64,000 nt of DNA from the NCBI RefSeq assembly GCF_001426865.1, contig NZ_LMFO01000030.1, forward strand, positions 160,652 to 224,651, read 5' to 3'. Origin of the DNA: Paenibacillus sp. Root52 (GTDB lineage Bacteria; Bacillota; Bacilli; Paenibacillales; Paenibacillaceae). The position numbers and the translations under genes were made by a program. The notes under the pieces were generated by a model. It had not been told where the DNA came from. It ran no database searches and was given only the letters and a program-made list of their open reading frames with translations. Positions 1 to 8,539 of the stretch are shown in pieces; position 1 is the first letter of the stretch, and each line of letters starts with the position of its first letter.

Positions 1-1082
1 ATGAGATGGATTGGGTTGTGCATGAGTTGTCTGCTAAAGCACATATGTGGGCCTACTTGTTAGTGATGATTCAAGGCGATAGCGCAAGTGCCAAACAGGC
101 GATCCAGCAATTTATGGATGATGAGCATTGCGGGTACCTGCTGGATGCCGAATGGAGTCCTTATGGCATTGTCTGGTGTGGCTGTAGCGACGCTTCTACC
201 CGTTCGGATCAAGACTTACGGCAATTTGCAGAGCGGCTCCTAAACGTTCTGGATCAGCAGGCGGCAGCAAGTCGGGTGCAAATAGCTGTAGGCTGTCCTG
301 TCAGCCAAGTGCAAGAATTAACGACCTCTTACCGTGCTGCCGCAGAAGCAGGACGCTTTTTATTTTTTGATGATACACGGCTTCTGTACGCGGAGGACAT
401 GAATGAACAGCATTTGCTGTTTGATCCGGATACGTTAATGGAAGCAGACCTCATTATGGAGCTAATCGAAAACGGTTCCGGGGCAGAATTATCGACGTCT
501 GTCTGGCGAGCGTTCAATACATTTAAAGATCAAATGGCTGCACCAGAGCTGGTTCATATTTTTGCAACCCAGATTATGTTTCGCGGACTTTCACTCTTCA
601 AGGAACTGGGCGGAGAACCGAATACATTGATGCAAGACTCAGCTCTCCATCTCCATGAACGGCGTTATCAGAATATAGAGGAGACAGCCAGAATGTTAGA
701 AGCATTCTGCCTCAAATGCCAATCGGAGATCGGGACGCTGCGAGAACGACGTGTGGGTGGAACCCAGGCTATGGTAGCGGAATACGTCCACAATCATTAC
801 AAGGAAACCTTTACGATCAAAGAGCTCGCCGAGCGATTCTATATTCATCCGGTTCATCTGGGGCAATCCTTTATGCGTAAGTATGGCAAAGGGGTGCTGG
901 ATGTTGTGCATGATCTGCGAATGGAGGAAGCGAAGCAACAGCTTCGAGAGACTGACCAGGCATTGTATATTATTGCGGAACAAGTAGGTTATCGAAGCTA
1001 TCAACATTTTCTGAAACAATTTGAGAAAAGGGTGGGTATGAAACCAGCAGAATATAGGCTGCAATCTACGCTTAGCGAGTAA
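1..1082 (+). CDS. AraC-type response regulator, C-terminal part (partial)
   Basis: The frame is open to the left edge, so the N-terminus lies outside the window. The last ~100 residues form an AraC/XylS DNA-binding domain with two helix-turn-helix units: TIKELAERFYIHPVHLGQSF, then ALYIIAEQVGYRSYQHF, ending in the usual GMKPAEYR. The ~250 residues before it resemble the poorly conserved linker of YesN-type regulators, which normally carry an N-terminal receiver domain; that domain would be off-window. It lies 132 bp upstream of a sugar-binding lipoprotein gene in the same orientation, the standard arrangement for a regulator of an oligosaccharide importer in this group. The partner kinase is probably just outside the window. 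The family call is secure; the receiver domain is inferred. Confidence 0.88.
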   Translation, partial: EMDWVVHELSAKAHMWAYLLVMIQGDSASAKQAIQQFMDDEHCGYLLDAEWSPYGIVWCGCSDASTRSDQDLRQFAERLLNVLDQQAAASRVQIAVGCPVSQVQELTTSYRAAAEAGRFLFFDDTRLLYAEDMNEQHLLFDPDTLMEADLIMELIENGSGAELSTSVWRAFNTFKDQMAAPELVHIFATQIMFRGLSLFKELGGEPNTLMQDSALHLHERRYQNIEETARMLEAFCLKCQSEIGTLRERRVGGTQAMVAEYVHNHYKETFTIKELAERFYIHPVHLGQSFMRKYGKGVLDVVHDLRMEEAKQQLRETDQALYIIAEQVGYRSYQHFLKQFEKRVGMKPAEYRLQSTLSE

Positions 1083-1147
1083 TAATGATGACTTGTACAT
1101 CATGAACATCTGAAATTAAGGGGGGAAGGACCTTAAATTTAACTATT

Positions 1148-1162
1148 TTGGAAACGCATACA
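1148..1162 (+). promoter_or_regulatory. cre-like CcpA site upstream of the first importer
   Basis: The 15-mer TTGGAAACGCATACA matches the Bacillus cre consensus WTGNAANCGNWNNCW at every fixed position. It lies 53 bp before the start codon of the binding-protein gene, a position suited to catabolite repression of the importer. A short degenerate consensus can match by chance, so the call rests on position and context. Confidence 0.5.
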
Positions 1163-1214
1163 TTTCATCATAATAAGACCTGTAAGCAATCCAACTTCCA
1201 AGGAGGGGCAATAC

Positions 1215-2876
1215 ATGGGGGTCTTGAAGAGGAAAAAATTATGGGGATCCGTTTCACTCGTTCTGGCAATCAGCCTAGCGCTGGTAGGTTGCAGTGGTGA
1301 AGAAGCCAAGACAACAACGGTGGACGGCAAGGAAGTTTTGAACATCTCGGCTTTTATTGGTACGCCTAACCAGGCGCCGGCTCAGGATAATCGGATATAC
1401 AAACAAATCGAAGAAGAGCTTGGCGTTAAGCTGAACATGGAATTCCTCGTGGGTGATCTTCAGCAAAAATTGGGGGTTATGATTGCAGGTGGAGATTTCC
1501 CCGATCTGATCACAGCAGATACGAAATTGGTTGCGGCTGGTGCCGTTATTCCACTGGAAGAATTGATTGAGGAGCATGCACCTAACCTGAAGAAGCATTA
1601 CGCTAAAGATTGGGAGCGAATGAAAGATTCCAGCGACGGACATATCTATTGGTTACCAAACTATGGCGTTTATACCGGTGAATTCATTAGTAACTATTAT
1701 TCCGGTCCTGCCTTCTGGATTCAAAAGGCGGTTCTGAAAGAAGCCGGATATCCAACACCTAAGACGCTAGATGAATATATGAAGCTGATTCGTGATTATG
1801 CTGCGAAGCACCCTACAACGGAGGATGGTCAGCCGACCATCGGATTCACTACACTTGCATCCGACTGGAGAACGTTCCCGTTGCTTAACCCACCAGAGCA
1901 TCTGACGGGTCATCCGAATGATGGTGGTGTTGTCGTAGATGACAATGGCGTGGCAAGTGTATTCGCAGATAAGGATATCTCCAAACGTTATTATAAAGAG
2001 CTGAACAGTCTTTATAACGATGGTTTGCTTGATAAGGAAGCCTTTGTACAGAACTATGACCAATACTTGGCCAAAATCTCTTCTGGGCGGGTTATCGGCA
2101 TGTTCGATCAGCACTGGAACTTCCAGCAGGGTGAAGACCCACTCGTAGCTCAGGGCAAAATCAGTCAAACTTATGTCGGGTTACCGCTTGTATACGATAC
2201 AAGTATTAAGGATCACTATTTAGATCGTCCGGTCATTAACCTGAATAACGGATTTGGTATTAGTAAAGATGCCAAAGACCCGGTAGCCATCCTCAAGTTC
2301 CTTGATGCGCTCATGGATGAGAAATATCAGAAGCTGCTGTCCTGGGGTGAAGAAGGCGTGGATTACATGGTGAACGAAGAAGGTCGATTCTATCGTACAC
2401 CAGAGCAGCGCACAGAGCAGGAAGACCCAGCTTGGAGACTGGCTAACAAAGCGGAAGGTTTCTACGGTGCAGCACCCAAGATGGAAGGAACCTTTGAAGA
2501 TGGCAATGCGATCGGAGCAACGAATCAACCAGAGGAGTTCTATGACGGCTTGAAGCCAGAGGATAAAGAGTTGTTGGATGCTTATGGTTACAAAACATGG
2601 AGTGATTTCTTCTCTCCTGCACCTGAGAATCCAGTGTATTATCCAGCATGGCAGGTAGATCTGCAGGAAGGTTCAGATGCTTCCGTTGCGAATAAGCAAA
2701 TGACAGATACTTCCCTTAAATTCTTGCCTAGAGCAATCATGTCCAAAGCAGATGAGTTCGATTCCGTCTGGAGCGAATATGAGGATGCATACAAGAAAAT
2801 CGATGTGAAGGCTTATGAAGACCGAATTAACGAGCAATTGCAATGGCGGATTCAGAACTGGACCGTGGAAAAATAG
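1215..2876 (+). CDS. Sugar ABC transporter substrate-binding lipoprotein (LplA-like)
   Basis: Extracellular binding protein of a CUT1-type importer, 553 residues. The N-terminus has a basic stretch (KRKK), a hydrophobic core and a lipobox LALVGC with Cys26, so it is a lipid-anchored surface protein. The mature part starts with the extended layout of the large oligosaccharide-binding proteins of Paenibacillus, including an AGGDFPDLI motif near residue 90. The start is fixed by AAGGAGGGG eight bases upstream. Two permease genes follow and no ATPase gene, so energy is presumably supplied by a shared MsmX-type ATPase encoded elsewhere. The substrate cannot be read from sequence; a complex oligosaccharide is likely given the length. 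Confidence 0.9.
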   Translation: MGVLKRKKLWGSVSLVLAISLALVGCSGEEAKTTTVDGKEVLNISAFIGTPNQAPAQDNRIYKQIEEELGVKLNMEFLVGDLQQKLGVMIAGGDFPDLITADTKLVAAGAVIPLEELIEEHAPNLKKHYAKDWERMKDSSDGHIYWLPNYGVYTGEFISNYYSGPAFWIQKAVLKEAGYPTPKTLDEYMKLIRDYAAKHPTTEDGQPTIGFTTLASDWRTFPLLNPPEHLTGHPNDGGVVVDDNGVASVFADKDISKRYYKELNSLYNDGLLDKEAFVQNYDQYLAKISSGRVIGMFDQHWNFQQGEDPLVAQGKISQTYVGLPLVYDTSIKDHYLDRPVINLNNGFGISKDAKDPVAILKFLDALMDEKYQKLLSWGEEGVDYMVNEEGRFYRTPEQRTEQEDPAWRLANKAEGFYGAAPKMEGTFEDGNAIGATNQPEEFYDGLKPEDKELLDAYGYKTWSDFFSPAPENPVYYPAWQVDLQEGSDASVANKQMTDTSLKFLPRAIMSKADEFDSVWSEYEDAYKKIDVKAYEDRINEQLQWRIQNWTVEK

Positions 2877-2897
2877 AAAAAAGTGAATTAGAGTCTT

Positions 2898-2952
2898 CCG
2901 GAAGGTGTGAATGGCATGCAGGAGCATGCATTACGCATTACGTACCTTCCGG
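2898..2952 (+). promoter_or_regulatory. Intercistronic stem-loop between binding protein and permease
   Basis: CCGGAAGGT (2898-2906) pairs perfectly with ACCTTCCGG (2944-2952), and an inner GCATGC/GCATGC pair can extend the fold. No T-run follows, so it is not a classical terminator. Such a hairpin after a binding-protein gene commonly stabilises the upstream message or lowers downstream transcription, giving more binding protein than permease. Confidence 0.55.
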
Positions 2953-2994
2953 GGTCTCTTGCTAATCGCTGTAGCCTAATAGGAGGAGTGAAGG

Positions 2995-3960
2995 ATGGCG
3001 AACACGCCTAGAGCCATACAGAATCAATCAGCTCCAACCGTTGCTGCCAAGACGTCTATGTTCAAGCGTTTGCGTAGCCAGAAGCAGCTCATGTTTATGT
3101 CTTTGCCGATCGTCGCGTATATTCTAGTATTTTCGTACTATCCGATCTGGGGCTGGGTCATGGCTTTCCAGAATTACAGTCCAGCGAAGAGCTTCGCGCA
3201 GCAGGAGTGGGTCGGACTTAAGCACTTCAAGTTTCTGCTTACGGACGACGCGTTTCTGAACGTGCTTCGCAATACCATCGCAATGAGCTTAATCAATATG
3301 ATTCTTGGATTTGTGACAGCTATTTTATTTGCGGTGCTACTCAATGAGATCAAAAACAAGCTCTACAAACGGACAATTCAAACGATCTCGTATCTGCCCC
3401 ATTTTCTATCATGGATCATCGTTACGAGCATTGTAGCGAGTTCGTTATCCGTAGACGGCGGGATTGTCAATGTTGTGTTGATGAAGCTGGGATTCATTGA
3501 CGAACCGATTATGTGGCTTAGTGTACCGGAATACTTCTGGGGCATTGTCGGCGCTTCCCATGTGTGGAAAGAGGTCGGCTGGAACGCCATTATTTATCTG
3601 GCAGCCATTACTTCCATTGACCCTTCGCTCTATGAGGCGGCCGAGATCGATGGAGCGAATCGCTATCATAAAATGCTGTATGTCACACTGCCTGGAATCA
3701 AGTCCATCGTCATTATCTTGCTGATCATGAACATGGGATGGATTCTGGAAGCAGGCTTCGAAGTACAGTACTTACTGGGGAATGGGGTCGTTGTGGACTG
3801 GTCCCAGACCATAGATATCTTCGTTCTGAAATACGGCTTGCAGATCGGTAACTATTCTCTCGCAACCGCTGCAGGTATATTCAAAACCATTGTCAGTATC
3901 ACACTGATCTTTGCAGCTAACTCGCTTTCCAAACGCTTCGGTGAGGACCGATTAATATGA
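2995..3960 (+). CDS. Sugar ABC transporter permease (LplB-like)
   Basis: Inner-membrane permease of the importer, 321 residues, with about six hydrophobic segments starting near residue 35. The EAA loop typical of binding-protein-dependent permeases is visible as YEAAEIDGANRYHKMLYVTLPG (here interrupted by no gaps), the docking site for the ATPase. The short hydrophilic N-terminus before the first membrane segment is usual for this LplB group. A strong AGGAGG lies 10 bases before the ATG. The next permease follows after 13 bp, so the two are almost certainly co-transcribed and form a heterodimer. Confidence 0.93.
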   Translation: MANTPRAIQNQSAPTVAAKTSMFKRLRSQKQLMFMSLPIVAYILVFSYYPIWGWVMAFQNYSPAKSFAQQEWVGLKHFKFLLTDDAFLNVLRNTIAMSLINMILGFVTAILFAVLLNEIKNKLYKRTIQTISYLPHFLSWIIVTSIVASSLSVDGGIVNVVLMKLGFIDEPIMWLSVPEYFWGIVGASHVWKEVGWNAIIYLAAITSIDPSLYEAAEIDGANRYHKMLYVTLPGIKSIVIILLIMNMGWILEAGFEVQYLLGNGVVVDWSQTIDIFVLKYGLQIGNYSLATAAGIFKTIVSITLIFAANSLSKRFGEDRLI

Positions 3961-3973
3961 GGAGGACATATCG

Positions 3974-4876
3974 ATGGGAATAAACAAGTCTCGGCTTGAG
4001 CCGATTGTCTTCCATACGTTTAACGGCGCACTGATGATTTTTATTGCAGTCGTGACCCTGTATCCGTTTCTGAACACCCTTGCCATATCGTTCAATGCAG
4101 GTAATGACACGATCCGTGGAGGCATCTATCTATGGCCGCGGGAGTGGACAGCCCAGAACTATCGAGCCGTATTTGCTGGGGGAACCATCTTCCAAGCCTT
4201 CGGCATCTCGGTTGCGAGAACCGTGCTAGGCACGGTGCTCAGCTTATTTCTGACTTCTATGCTCGCTTACACTCTAAGCCGCAGAGATTATATCCTGCGT
4301 AAACCGATTACGATTATCGTTGTACTGACGATGTACTTCAGTGCAGGTCTGATTCCAACCTACTTCCTAATCAAGGATCTGCATTTGCTCAACAACTTCC
4401 TAGTGTATATCATTCCGGGTTTGATCAGCGCATTTAACATGATCGTGATTCGAACGTATATTCAGACACTGCCGGAAGGACTAATTGAATCCGCTAAGAT
4501 TGATGGAGCCGGTGATTTCAGAACGTTTATCTCGATTATCTTGCCGTTATGTCAGCCTGTACTTGCTACGGTGGCTTTGTTCATCGCAGTGGGTCAATGG
4601 AACTCGTGGTTTGATACGTTCTTGTATGCATCATCCAAGCAGAATCTGAGCACGCTGCAATACGAATTAATGAAGCTGTTATCCTCGTCAATGAATTCGA
4701 ATAGCAGTGCTGCTGTTGCTAACGGAGCAGATCTCGGCGCAGCTCGGAATATGGTTACACCTGTATCGATTCGTGCAGCCATTACAATCGTAGCAGCTTT
4801 GCCAATCCTGGTGGTGTATCCATTCTTGCAGAAGTATTTTGTTCATGGATTACAGCTTGGAGGCGTTAAGGAATAG
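3974..4876 (+). CDS. Sugar ABC transporter permease (LplC/YtcP-like)
   Basis: Second permease of the importer, 300 residues, six predicted membrane spans. The EAA loop reads ESAKIDGAGDFRTF followed by ILPLCQP, slightly divergent at the first Ala (ESA). The C-terminus ends in the family hallmark QKYFVHGLQLGGVKE. AGGAGGA precedes the ATG by 7 bases. It closes the operon and is followed by a strong terminator 64 bp downstream. Confidence 0.93.
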   Translation: MGINKSRLEPIVFHTFNGALMIFIAVVTLYPFLNTLAISFNAGNDTIRGGIYLWPREWTAQNYRAVFAGGTIFQAFGISVARTVLGTVLSLFLTSMLAYTLSRRDYILRKPITIIVVLTMYFSAGLIPTYFLIKDLHLLNNFLVYIIPGLISAFNMIVIRTYIQTLPEGLIESAKIDGAGDFRTFISIILPLCQPVLATVALFIAVGQWNSWFDTFLYASSKQNLSTLQYELMKLLSSSMNSNSSAAVANGADLGAARNMVTPVSIRAAITIVAALPILVVYPFLQKYFVHGLQLGGVKE

Positions 4877-4940
4877 TCGAGCGTCAACGTGAAAATACAG
4901 GCGATTTGAAGAAGCTGTGGCAAAAGAATAGTAGAATGCA

Positions 4941-4968
4941 ACCGGTCATGGGATGACCGGTTTTTTTT
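4941..4968 (+). terminator. Rho-independent terminator of the first importer operon
   Basis: ACCGGTCAT (4941-4949) pairs perfectly with ATGACCGGT (4953-4961) around a three-base loop and is followed by eight T residues. Confidence 0.9.
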
Positions 4969-5115
4969 GAGCTTATGTAGTTTCTATATTGATTATTGGA
5001 CGAGGATAGCTCATGCAATTAGGAACAAAAGGACAGTGAGTATGCCTTATGCATGGATAATATGGTAAAATTTATATGAATGATTATCCTTTCACAGCTC
5101 AGGAGGAAACAATCT

Positions 5116-5475
5116 ATGAGAAAAAGAATCTTGCCTATCCTAATGATGTTGCTCTTGTTGGTAGGATGCTCTAGTAATAAGCTATCGCTTCATGGAGAAA
5201 GTGTGAACTGGAATGTAAGTGTTAGTAGTGAAAATAAGAATGGCCCTATAAGCTTCGTAATCCGATACATAGGGGAAGAAGATCAGCCGAGAAATGTTCG
5301 TTATCAGTTTGCTGGACAGGCGATTTCACCGAGTGGTTCTATAGAGAAGCTTAATGCTCCTTATAAGGAAATTTCGTTTAAGAGTGATTCGAATGATCAT
5401 GAATCTGAGACGCTTCCGATCCCCGTTCATATTCAGTGGAACCGAGATCAGGAAGAGACGATCTATGTGGAGTAA
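5116..5475 (+). CDS. Small lipoprotein of unknown function
   Basis: A 119-residue protein beginning MRKRILPILMM, with a short hydrophobic core and lipobox LLVGC, so it should be exported and lipid-anchored. The ATG at 5116 is chosen over an in-frame ATG at 5080 because AGGAGG lies 10 bases before it and only this start gives a proper signal peptide. The mature part is rich in alternating polar and hydrophobic residues, suggesting a small beta-sandwich. I do not recognise a family. Its last 11 bases overlap the start of the next small gene in another frame. Confidence 0.7.
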   Translation: MRKRILPILMMLLLLVGCSSNKLSLHGESVNWNVSVSSENKNGPISFVIRYIGEEDQPRNVRYQFAGQAISPSGSIEKLNAPYKEISFKSDSNDHESETLPIPVHIQWNRDQEETIYVE

Positions 5476-5677
5476 AATAAACGAAGATAACCGACCATAT
5501 ATGGGTCAAGTGACTGTTTGGGAATCGAGACAGATGGAGTATGAGGTTTTGAATATCGAGTCGGAAGAACTGATTTTGTGGAAGTATGTGGGGAAGAGTG
5601 ACCATGATAATGAAGTTGATTTCGATGAGCTCTTGCAGGAATATTTCCAAGCATTGAAGTCGGGGTGCAAACCCTAA
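5465..5677 (+). CDS. Small hypothetical protein overlapping the lipoprotein gene
   Basis: A possible 70-residue protein starting MWSKINEDNRPYMG and ending in QEYFQALKSGCKP. It is acidic, has no membrane segment and no family that I recognise. Its start overlaps the preceding stop by 11 bp and has GGAAGAG shortly upstream, so translational coupling is plausible. It could alternatively be the tail of the lipoprotein gene separated by a frameshift. No own promoter is visible. Confidence 0.45.
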   Translation: MWSKINEDNRPYMGQVTVWESRQMEYEVLNIESEELILWKYVGKSDHDNEVDFDELLQEYFQALKSGCKP

Positions 5678-5805
5678 ATGTAGTGGGGAAAGTGACATAG
5701 TGAGCTTACTTTTCGAGCTTCCATTTACATCAACTCTGTAGTTGATTACACTTGAGGTACCGTAACTTGATTACGTAAATTATTATCATCAGGAGGAATC
5801 CATCC

Positions 5806-6624
5806 ATGCATCAAACTGCACATATTCAAGAAGCTAGAGATTACATATTAAGCAGAACCAGCTCCAAGCCAACTGTAGGTATGATACTGGGTTCAGGACT
5901 TGGCGCTCTCGCAGACGAAATTCAGAACGCAACGGTTATTCCGTATAGTGAAATCCCATACTTTGCTAAATCCGAGGCTGTGGGTCATGCCAACGAATTG
6001 GTCATTGGAGAACTGATGGGCAAAACCGTTGTTGCGATGAAGGGACGTCTTCATTATTATGAAGGCTTTACACTAGAGGAAGTGACGTTCCCGGTACGTA
6101 TGATGAAAGCATTAGGTGTAGAGCAATTGATTATCACCAATGCTTGTGGCGCGATCAATACAAGCTTTGAACCAGGTCAGCTTATGATCATTACAGATCA
6201 TATTAACCTGGTAGGTAACAATCCGCTGATGGGGCCAAACAATCCAGAACTGGGCACACGCTTTCCAGACTTGTCCCAGGTATACAATCCAGAGCTGCGC
6301 AGCATTGCGCTTCGTGTTGCAGATGAGCAGAAAGTTAGCTTGCAGCAAGGTGTCTATGCTTGGTGGAGTGGACCGGCTTATGAGACACCAGCGGAGATTC
6401 GCATGATTCGTACGATGGGTGCAGATGCAGTAGGGATGTCGACTGTGCCTGAAGCTATTGTTGCGGTTCATGGGGGCATGAAAGTGTTGGGTATTTCTTG
6501 TCTCACTAATATGGCCTGCGGCATTCTAGATCAGCCGCTTAATCATGAAGAAGTCATTGAAGTAGCTGCCAAAGTAAAAACAACGTTCACAGGGCTTGTC
6601 AAAGGTATTCTGCAAGAGATGTAA
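5806..6624 (+). CDS. punA: Purine nucleoside phosphorylase
   Basis: Cytoplasmic trimeric-type (family 2, PupG/PunA) phosphorylase, 272 residues: cleaves guanosine, inosine and deoxy forms with phosphate to base plus ribose-1-phosphate in purine salvage. Motifs present: GSGLG (phosphate loop, residues ~29-33), the conserved VGHANEL (~60), MKGRLHYYEG (~86), ITNACGAIN (~110), GPAYETPAEIRM (~185) with the base-binding Glu, and GMSTVPE then CLTNMACGI. The segment YAWWSG replaces the more usual YAGVTG. AGGAGG precedes the ATG. It stands alone, with its own terminator downstream. Confidence 0.95.
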   Translation: MHQTAHIQEARDYILSRTSSKPTVGMILGSGLGALADEIQNATVIPYSEIPYFAKSEAVGHANELVIGELMGKTVVAMKGRLHYYEGFTLEEVTFPVRMMKALGVEQLIITNACGAINTSFEPGQLMIITDHINLVGNNPLMGPNNPELGTRFPDLSQVYNPELRSIALRVADEQKVSLQQGVYAWWSGPAYETPAEIRMIRTMGADAVGMSTVPEAIVAVHGGMKVLGISCLTNMACGILDQPLNHEEVIEVAAKVKTTFTGLVKGILQEM

Positions 6625-6671
6625 TCGGAAGAGCAGCATCTCTCCTAATATTGCAAGTTGGTGATCATAGG

Positions 6672-6716
6672 AGCATTGTCCAAGATAGAGCTGAATCTGT
6701 CTGGGCAATGCTTTTA
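6672..6716 (+). terminator. Terminator after punA
   Basis: AGCATTGTCC (6672-6681) pairs with GGGCAATGCT (6703-6712) with one G-T wobble, an inner AGATAG/CTGTCT helix extends it, and TTTT follows. Confidence 0.6.
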
Positions 6717-6862
6717 TGTGCATATTTTTTTGAAAGTTTCATAATGGATGAGTCCAATTGCGTAGCAAAAGATGGGCGGAAGTTCTCTCGTGTTTTCGTT
6801 TTTCTTATTGTACAGTTGTAGGATATGGGAACGTGAAGATTCATGAAAGTGAGGTATCTTAA

Positions 6863-7786
6863 GTGCAGAACATTAGAAGAACGAAACAGATTGAAGGCAC
6901 AACAACACCTGGCATCATACATAATGGCGGACATCATTTTCTCATACCTGTGCAGATTTATGAAGACGGCATGATTAATTGCTGGGAACTGGTTGATCTG
7001 AAAGAGCTGAAGCAGAAAATCGAGGAGTATTGGTTAGGCCCTGATGTACCTGTTGGAGAGACGATCTCCATCCATGGATTAGGTGCTTACCGAGTGGAGC
7101 AAGCGAACTGGATGCATAACAATAGCAGTTATTATGAACATATTGAGCGTAAGATCAGAGCGCTTAATCCCGAATTTCGTAATATATTCGAAGTCACGCC
7201 ACGTCTACAACAACTGAAGGAGAATAGAAGGGTGTCATATTCGCCTCAAGCGGTTGATTTTGCAGTAGTGCAGGAACTGTTCTATGAGACGATTCAGGGC
7301 GATGGCTTCTCTATTTTCATGAAATACGAAGGACAGCATTACCTGGTTCATCTGGTGGTGTATGAGAATGGTAAGGTGGCGATCTATCAGTTGCCCGAGT
7401 ATGTCGAGATGGCTATAGATGAATTAGCATCGTGGTTTCGGGATGGAACCTTCTTTACGACGATTGATCGCCCGGTAGCTATTCGGATACTGGATCTGGG
7501 CGAAGTGACGTTCTCAGAAGAGCAATATGCCGAGAATGTTGAGGATAAATACCAGGAACTGCTGGATATGCATAAGAAATTGACAGGAGAACAGACCACG
7601 TTTGAAGCATGTCGACATGCGTACCACATGTATCTGGAAGATCCGAGTGAATTCAACCGAGCTGTGCTGAAGGAAAAATATGAACGGGTGCCCGAGCATC
7701 AACGGATGTACTTGGGCGATATGGATAGCCGGGATATGGATTATCAGCGAATTATATATACGCCAGAGGAGAAACGAGAAGTGTAG
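6863..7786 (+). CDS. Hypothetical protein, DUF7638-like
   Basis: A 307-residue soluble protein with a GTG start preceded by GTGAGG. The first ~110 residues (TKQIEGTTTPGIIHNGGHHF, then EDGMINCWELVDL) and the middle section (GQHYLVHLVVYENGKVAIYQ) look like two copies of one fold: a conserved GHHFL/GQHYL strand followed by an E-x-G-turn. From memory this resembles DUF7638-type proteins of Bacillus and Paenibacillus whose function is unknown. The next gene, a SUKH-family protein, follows after 52 bp, so the two may be co-transcribed. No signal peptide or membrane segment. Confidence 0.75.
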   Translation: MQNIRRTKQIEGTTTPGIIHNGGHHFLIPVQIYEDGMINCWELVDLKELKQKIEEYWLGPDVPVGETISIHGLGAYRVEQANWMHNNSSYYEHIERKIRALNPEFRNIFEVTPRLQQLKENRRVSYSPQAVDFAVVQELFYETIQGDGFSIFMKYEGQHYLVHLVVYENGKVAIYQLPEYVEMAIDELASWFRDGTFFTTIDRPVAIRILDLGEVTFSEEQYAENVEDKYQELLDMHKKLTGEQTTFEACRHAYHMYLEDPSEFNRAVLKEKYERVPEHQRMYLGDMDSRDMDYQRIIYTPEEKREV

Positions 7787-7838
7787 CCTTTGCATCTCCA
7801 GCAGAGGTGACCCATTCATAAGGAGGATGAGGAGTGGA

Positions 7839-8366
7839 ATGAGTAGGCAGGCTGAACAATTGTGGCAACGTATCATTGCCAAAGGGACAAGCGTTGATCC
7901 GAGCTTTGAAGTGGCACTTCATCTCCAGCCGGGAGCGACAGAGGCAGATTTTCGTTCTGTAGAGAACGAGTTGGGTGTGATATTGCCAGAAGAGATGAAG
8001 GCATTATATCGTATCCATGATGGACAGATATGGGACATCGACGGAGCTGCTTTGGTCAGAAACCTAACGCTAACCCCTCTTGCGCAAGTGAAGGAGAATT
8101 GGGCTTTTCTTCAGGAGGAATTCGAACCTGATGAGTTGGAAGCAGACATGGATGATGCGATTAAACCATTGCTTTGGAACGCCAAATGGATTCCTATTGC
8201 AGAGAATGGTGGGGGAGATTATCTATGTCTGGACACGGATCCTGCATCTTCGGGAAATGTGGGACAAGTCCTCTATTTCTGGCATGATTGGGGTAAACGT
8301 TCGGTTGAGGCTCCGGGATTATTTGCGTTTTTGGAGCTATGTTTAGAGGAAGAAGAGGACGACTAA
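7839..8366 (+). CDS. SMI1/KNR4 (SUKH) family protein
   Basis: A 175-residue soluble protein with the SUKH-1 signature: a hydrophobic LPEEMKALYRIHDGQ near residue 50, WIPIAENGGGDYLCLDTDP near 125, and a closing GLFAFLELCL helix. SUKH proteins often act as immunity proteins against nuclease toxins, but many are housekeeping or orphan. The start at 7839 is set by AAGGAGGATGAGG; the frame is open further upstream but lacks a better site. No toxin gene is adjacent, so an immunity role is not supported by neighbours. Confidence 0.85.
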   Translation: MSRQAEQLWQRIIAKGTSVDPSFEVALHLQPGATEADFRSVENELGVILPEEMKALYRIHDGQIWDIDGAALVRNLTLTPLAQVKENWAFLQEEFEPDELEADMDDAIKPLLWNAKWIPIAENGGGDYLCLDTDPASSGNVGQVLYFWHDWGKRSVEAPGLFAFLELCLEEEEDD

Positions 8367-8400
8367 CTATTAGAACTCTCGGCGTGCAACACTTTGAAAC

Positions 8401-8488
8401 ACAAACACACAAACACACAAACACACAAACACACAAACACACAAACACACAAACACACAAACACACCAAAACACCAAAACACCAAAAC
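8401..8488. repeat. Octanucleotide tandem repeat, two unit types
   Basis: Eight perfect copies of ACAAACAC (8401-8464) are followed by three perfect copies of a related unit ACCAAAAC (8465-8488). The array lies between two convergent genes and abuts a terminator hairpin, whose left arm continues the AAAACAC pattern. One strand is almost free of G. Length variation by slippage is expected. Confidence 0.95.
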
Positions 8489-8530
8489 ACTTAAAACGTC
8501 GTCCTTGGAAGGAAACGTTTAAGTGTTTTT
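8484..8530. terminator. Bidirectional terminator between convergent genes
   Basis: AAAACACTTAAAACG (8484-8498) pairs with CGTTTAAGTGTTTT (8516-8529) with a single bulged A. T-rich sequence follows on the plus strand, and the T-rich complement of the octanucleotide repeat follows on the minus strand, so it can serve both the SUKH gene and the MFS gene. Confidence 0.75.
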
Positions 8531-8539
8531 ATGTGTTTA

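Noticed and set aside
1113..1140. Hairpin AAATTAAGG/CCTTAAATTT after the first gene as a terminator
   Set aside because: One arm has a bulge, no T-run follows, and the purine-rich loop is equally consistent with chance.
5116..5677. Treating the lipoprotein and the overlapping small frame as one frameshifted gene
   Set aside because: The lipoprotein ends in a natural beta-strand end and the second frame has its own ATG with a purine-rich site; two genes are the simpler reading, though not proven.
8401..8488. Possible CRISPR array
   Set aside because: Units are 8 bp, directly adjacent and without spacers; no cas genes nearby.
8194..8490. 98-codon minus-strand frame with a VCLCVCVFVC-like start
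   Set aside because: It is only the translation of the octanucleotide repeat and the antisense of the SUKH gene.
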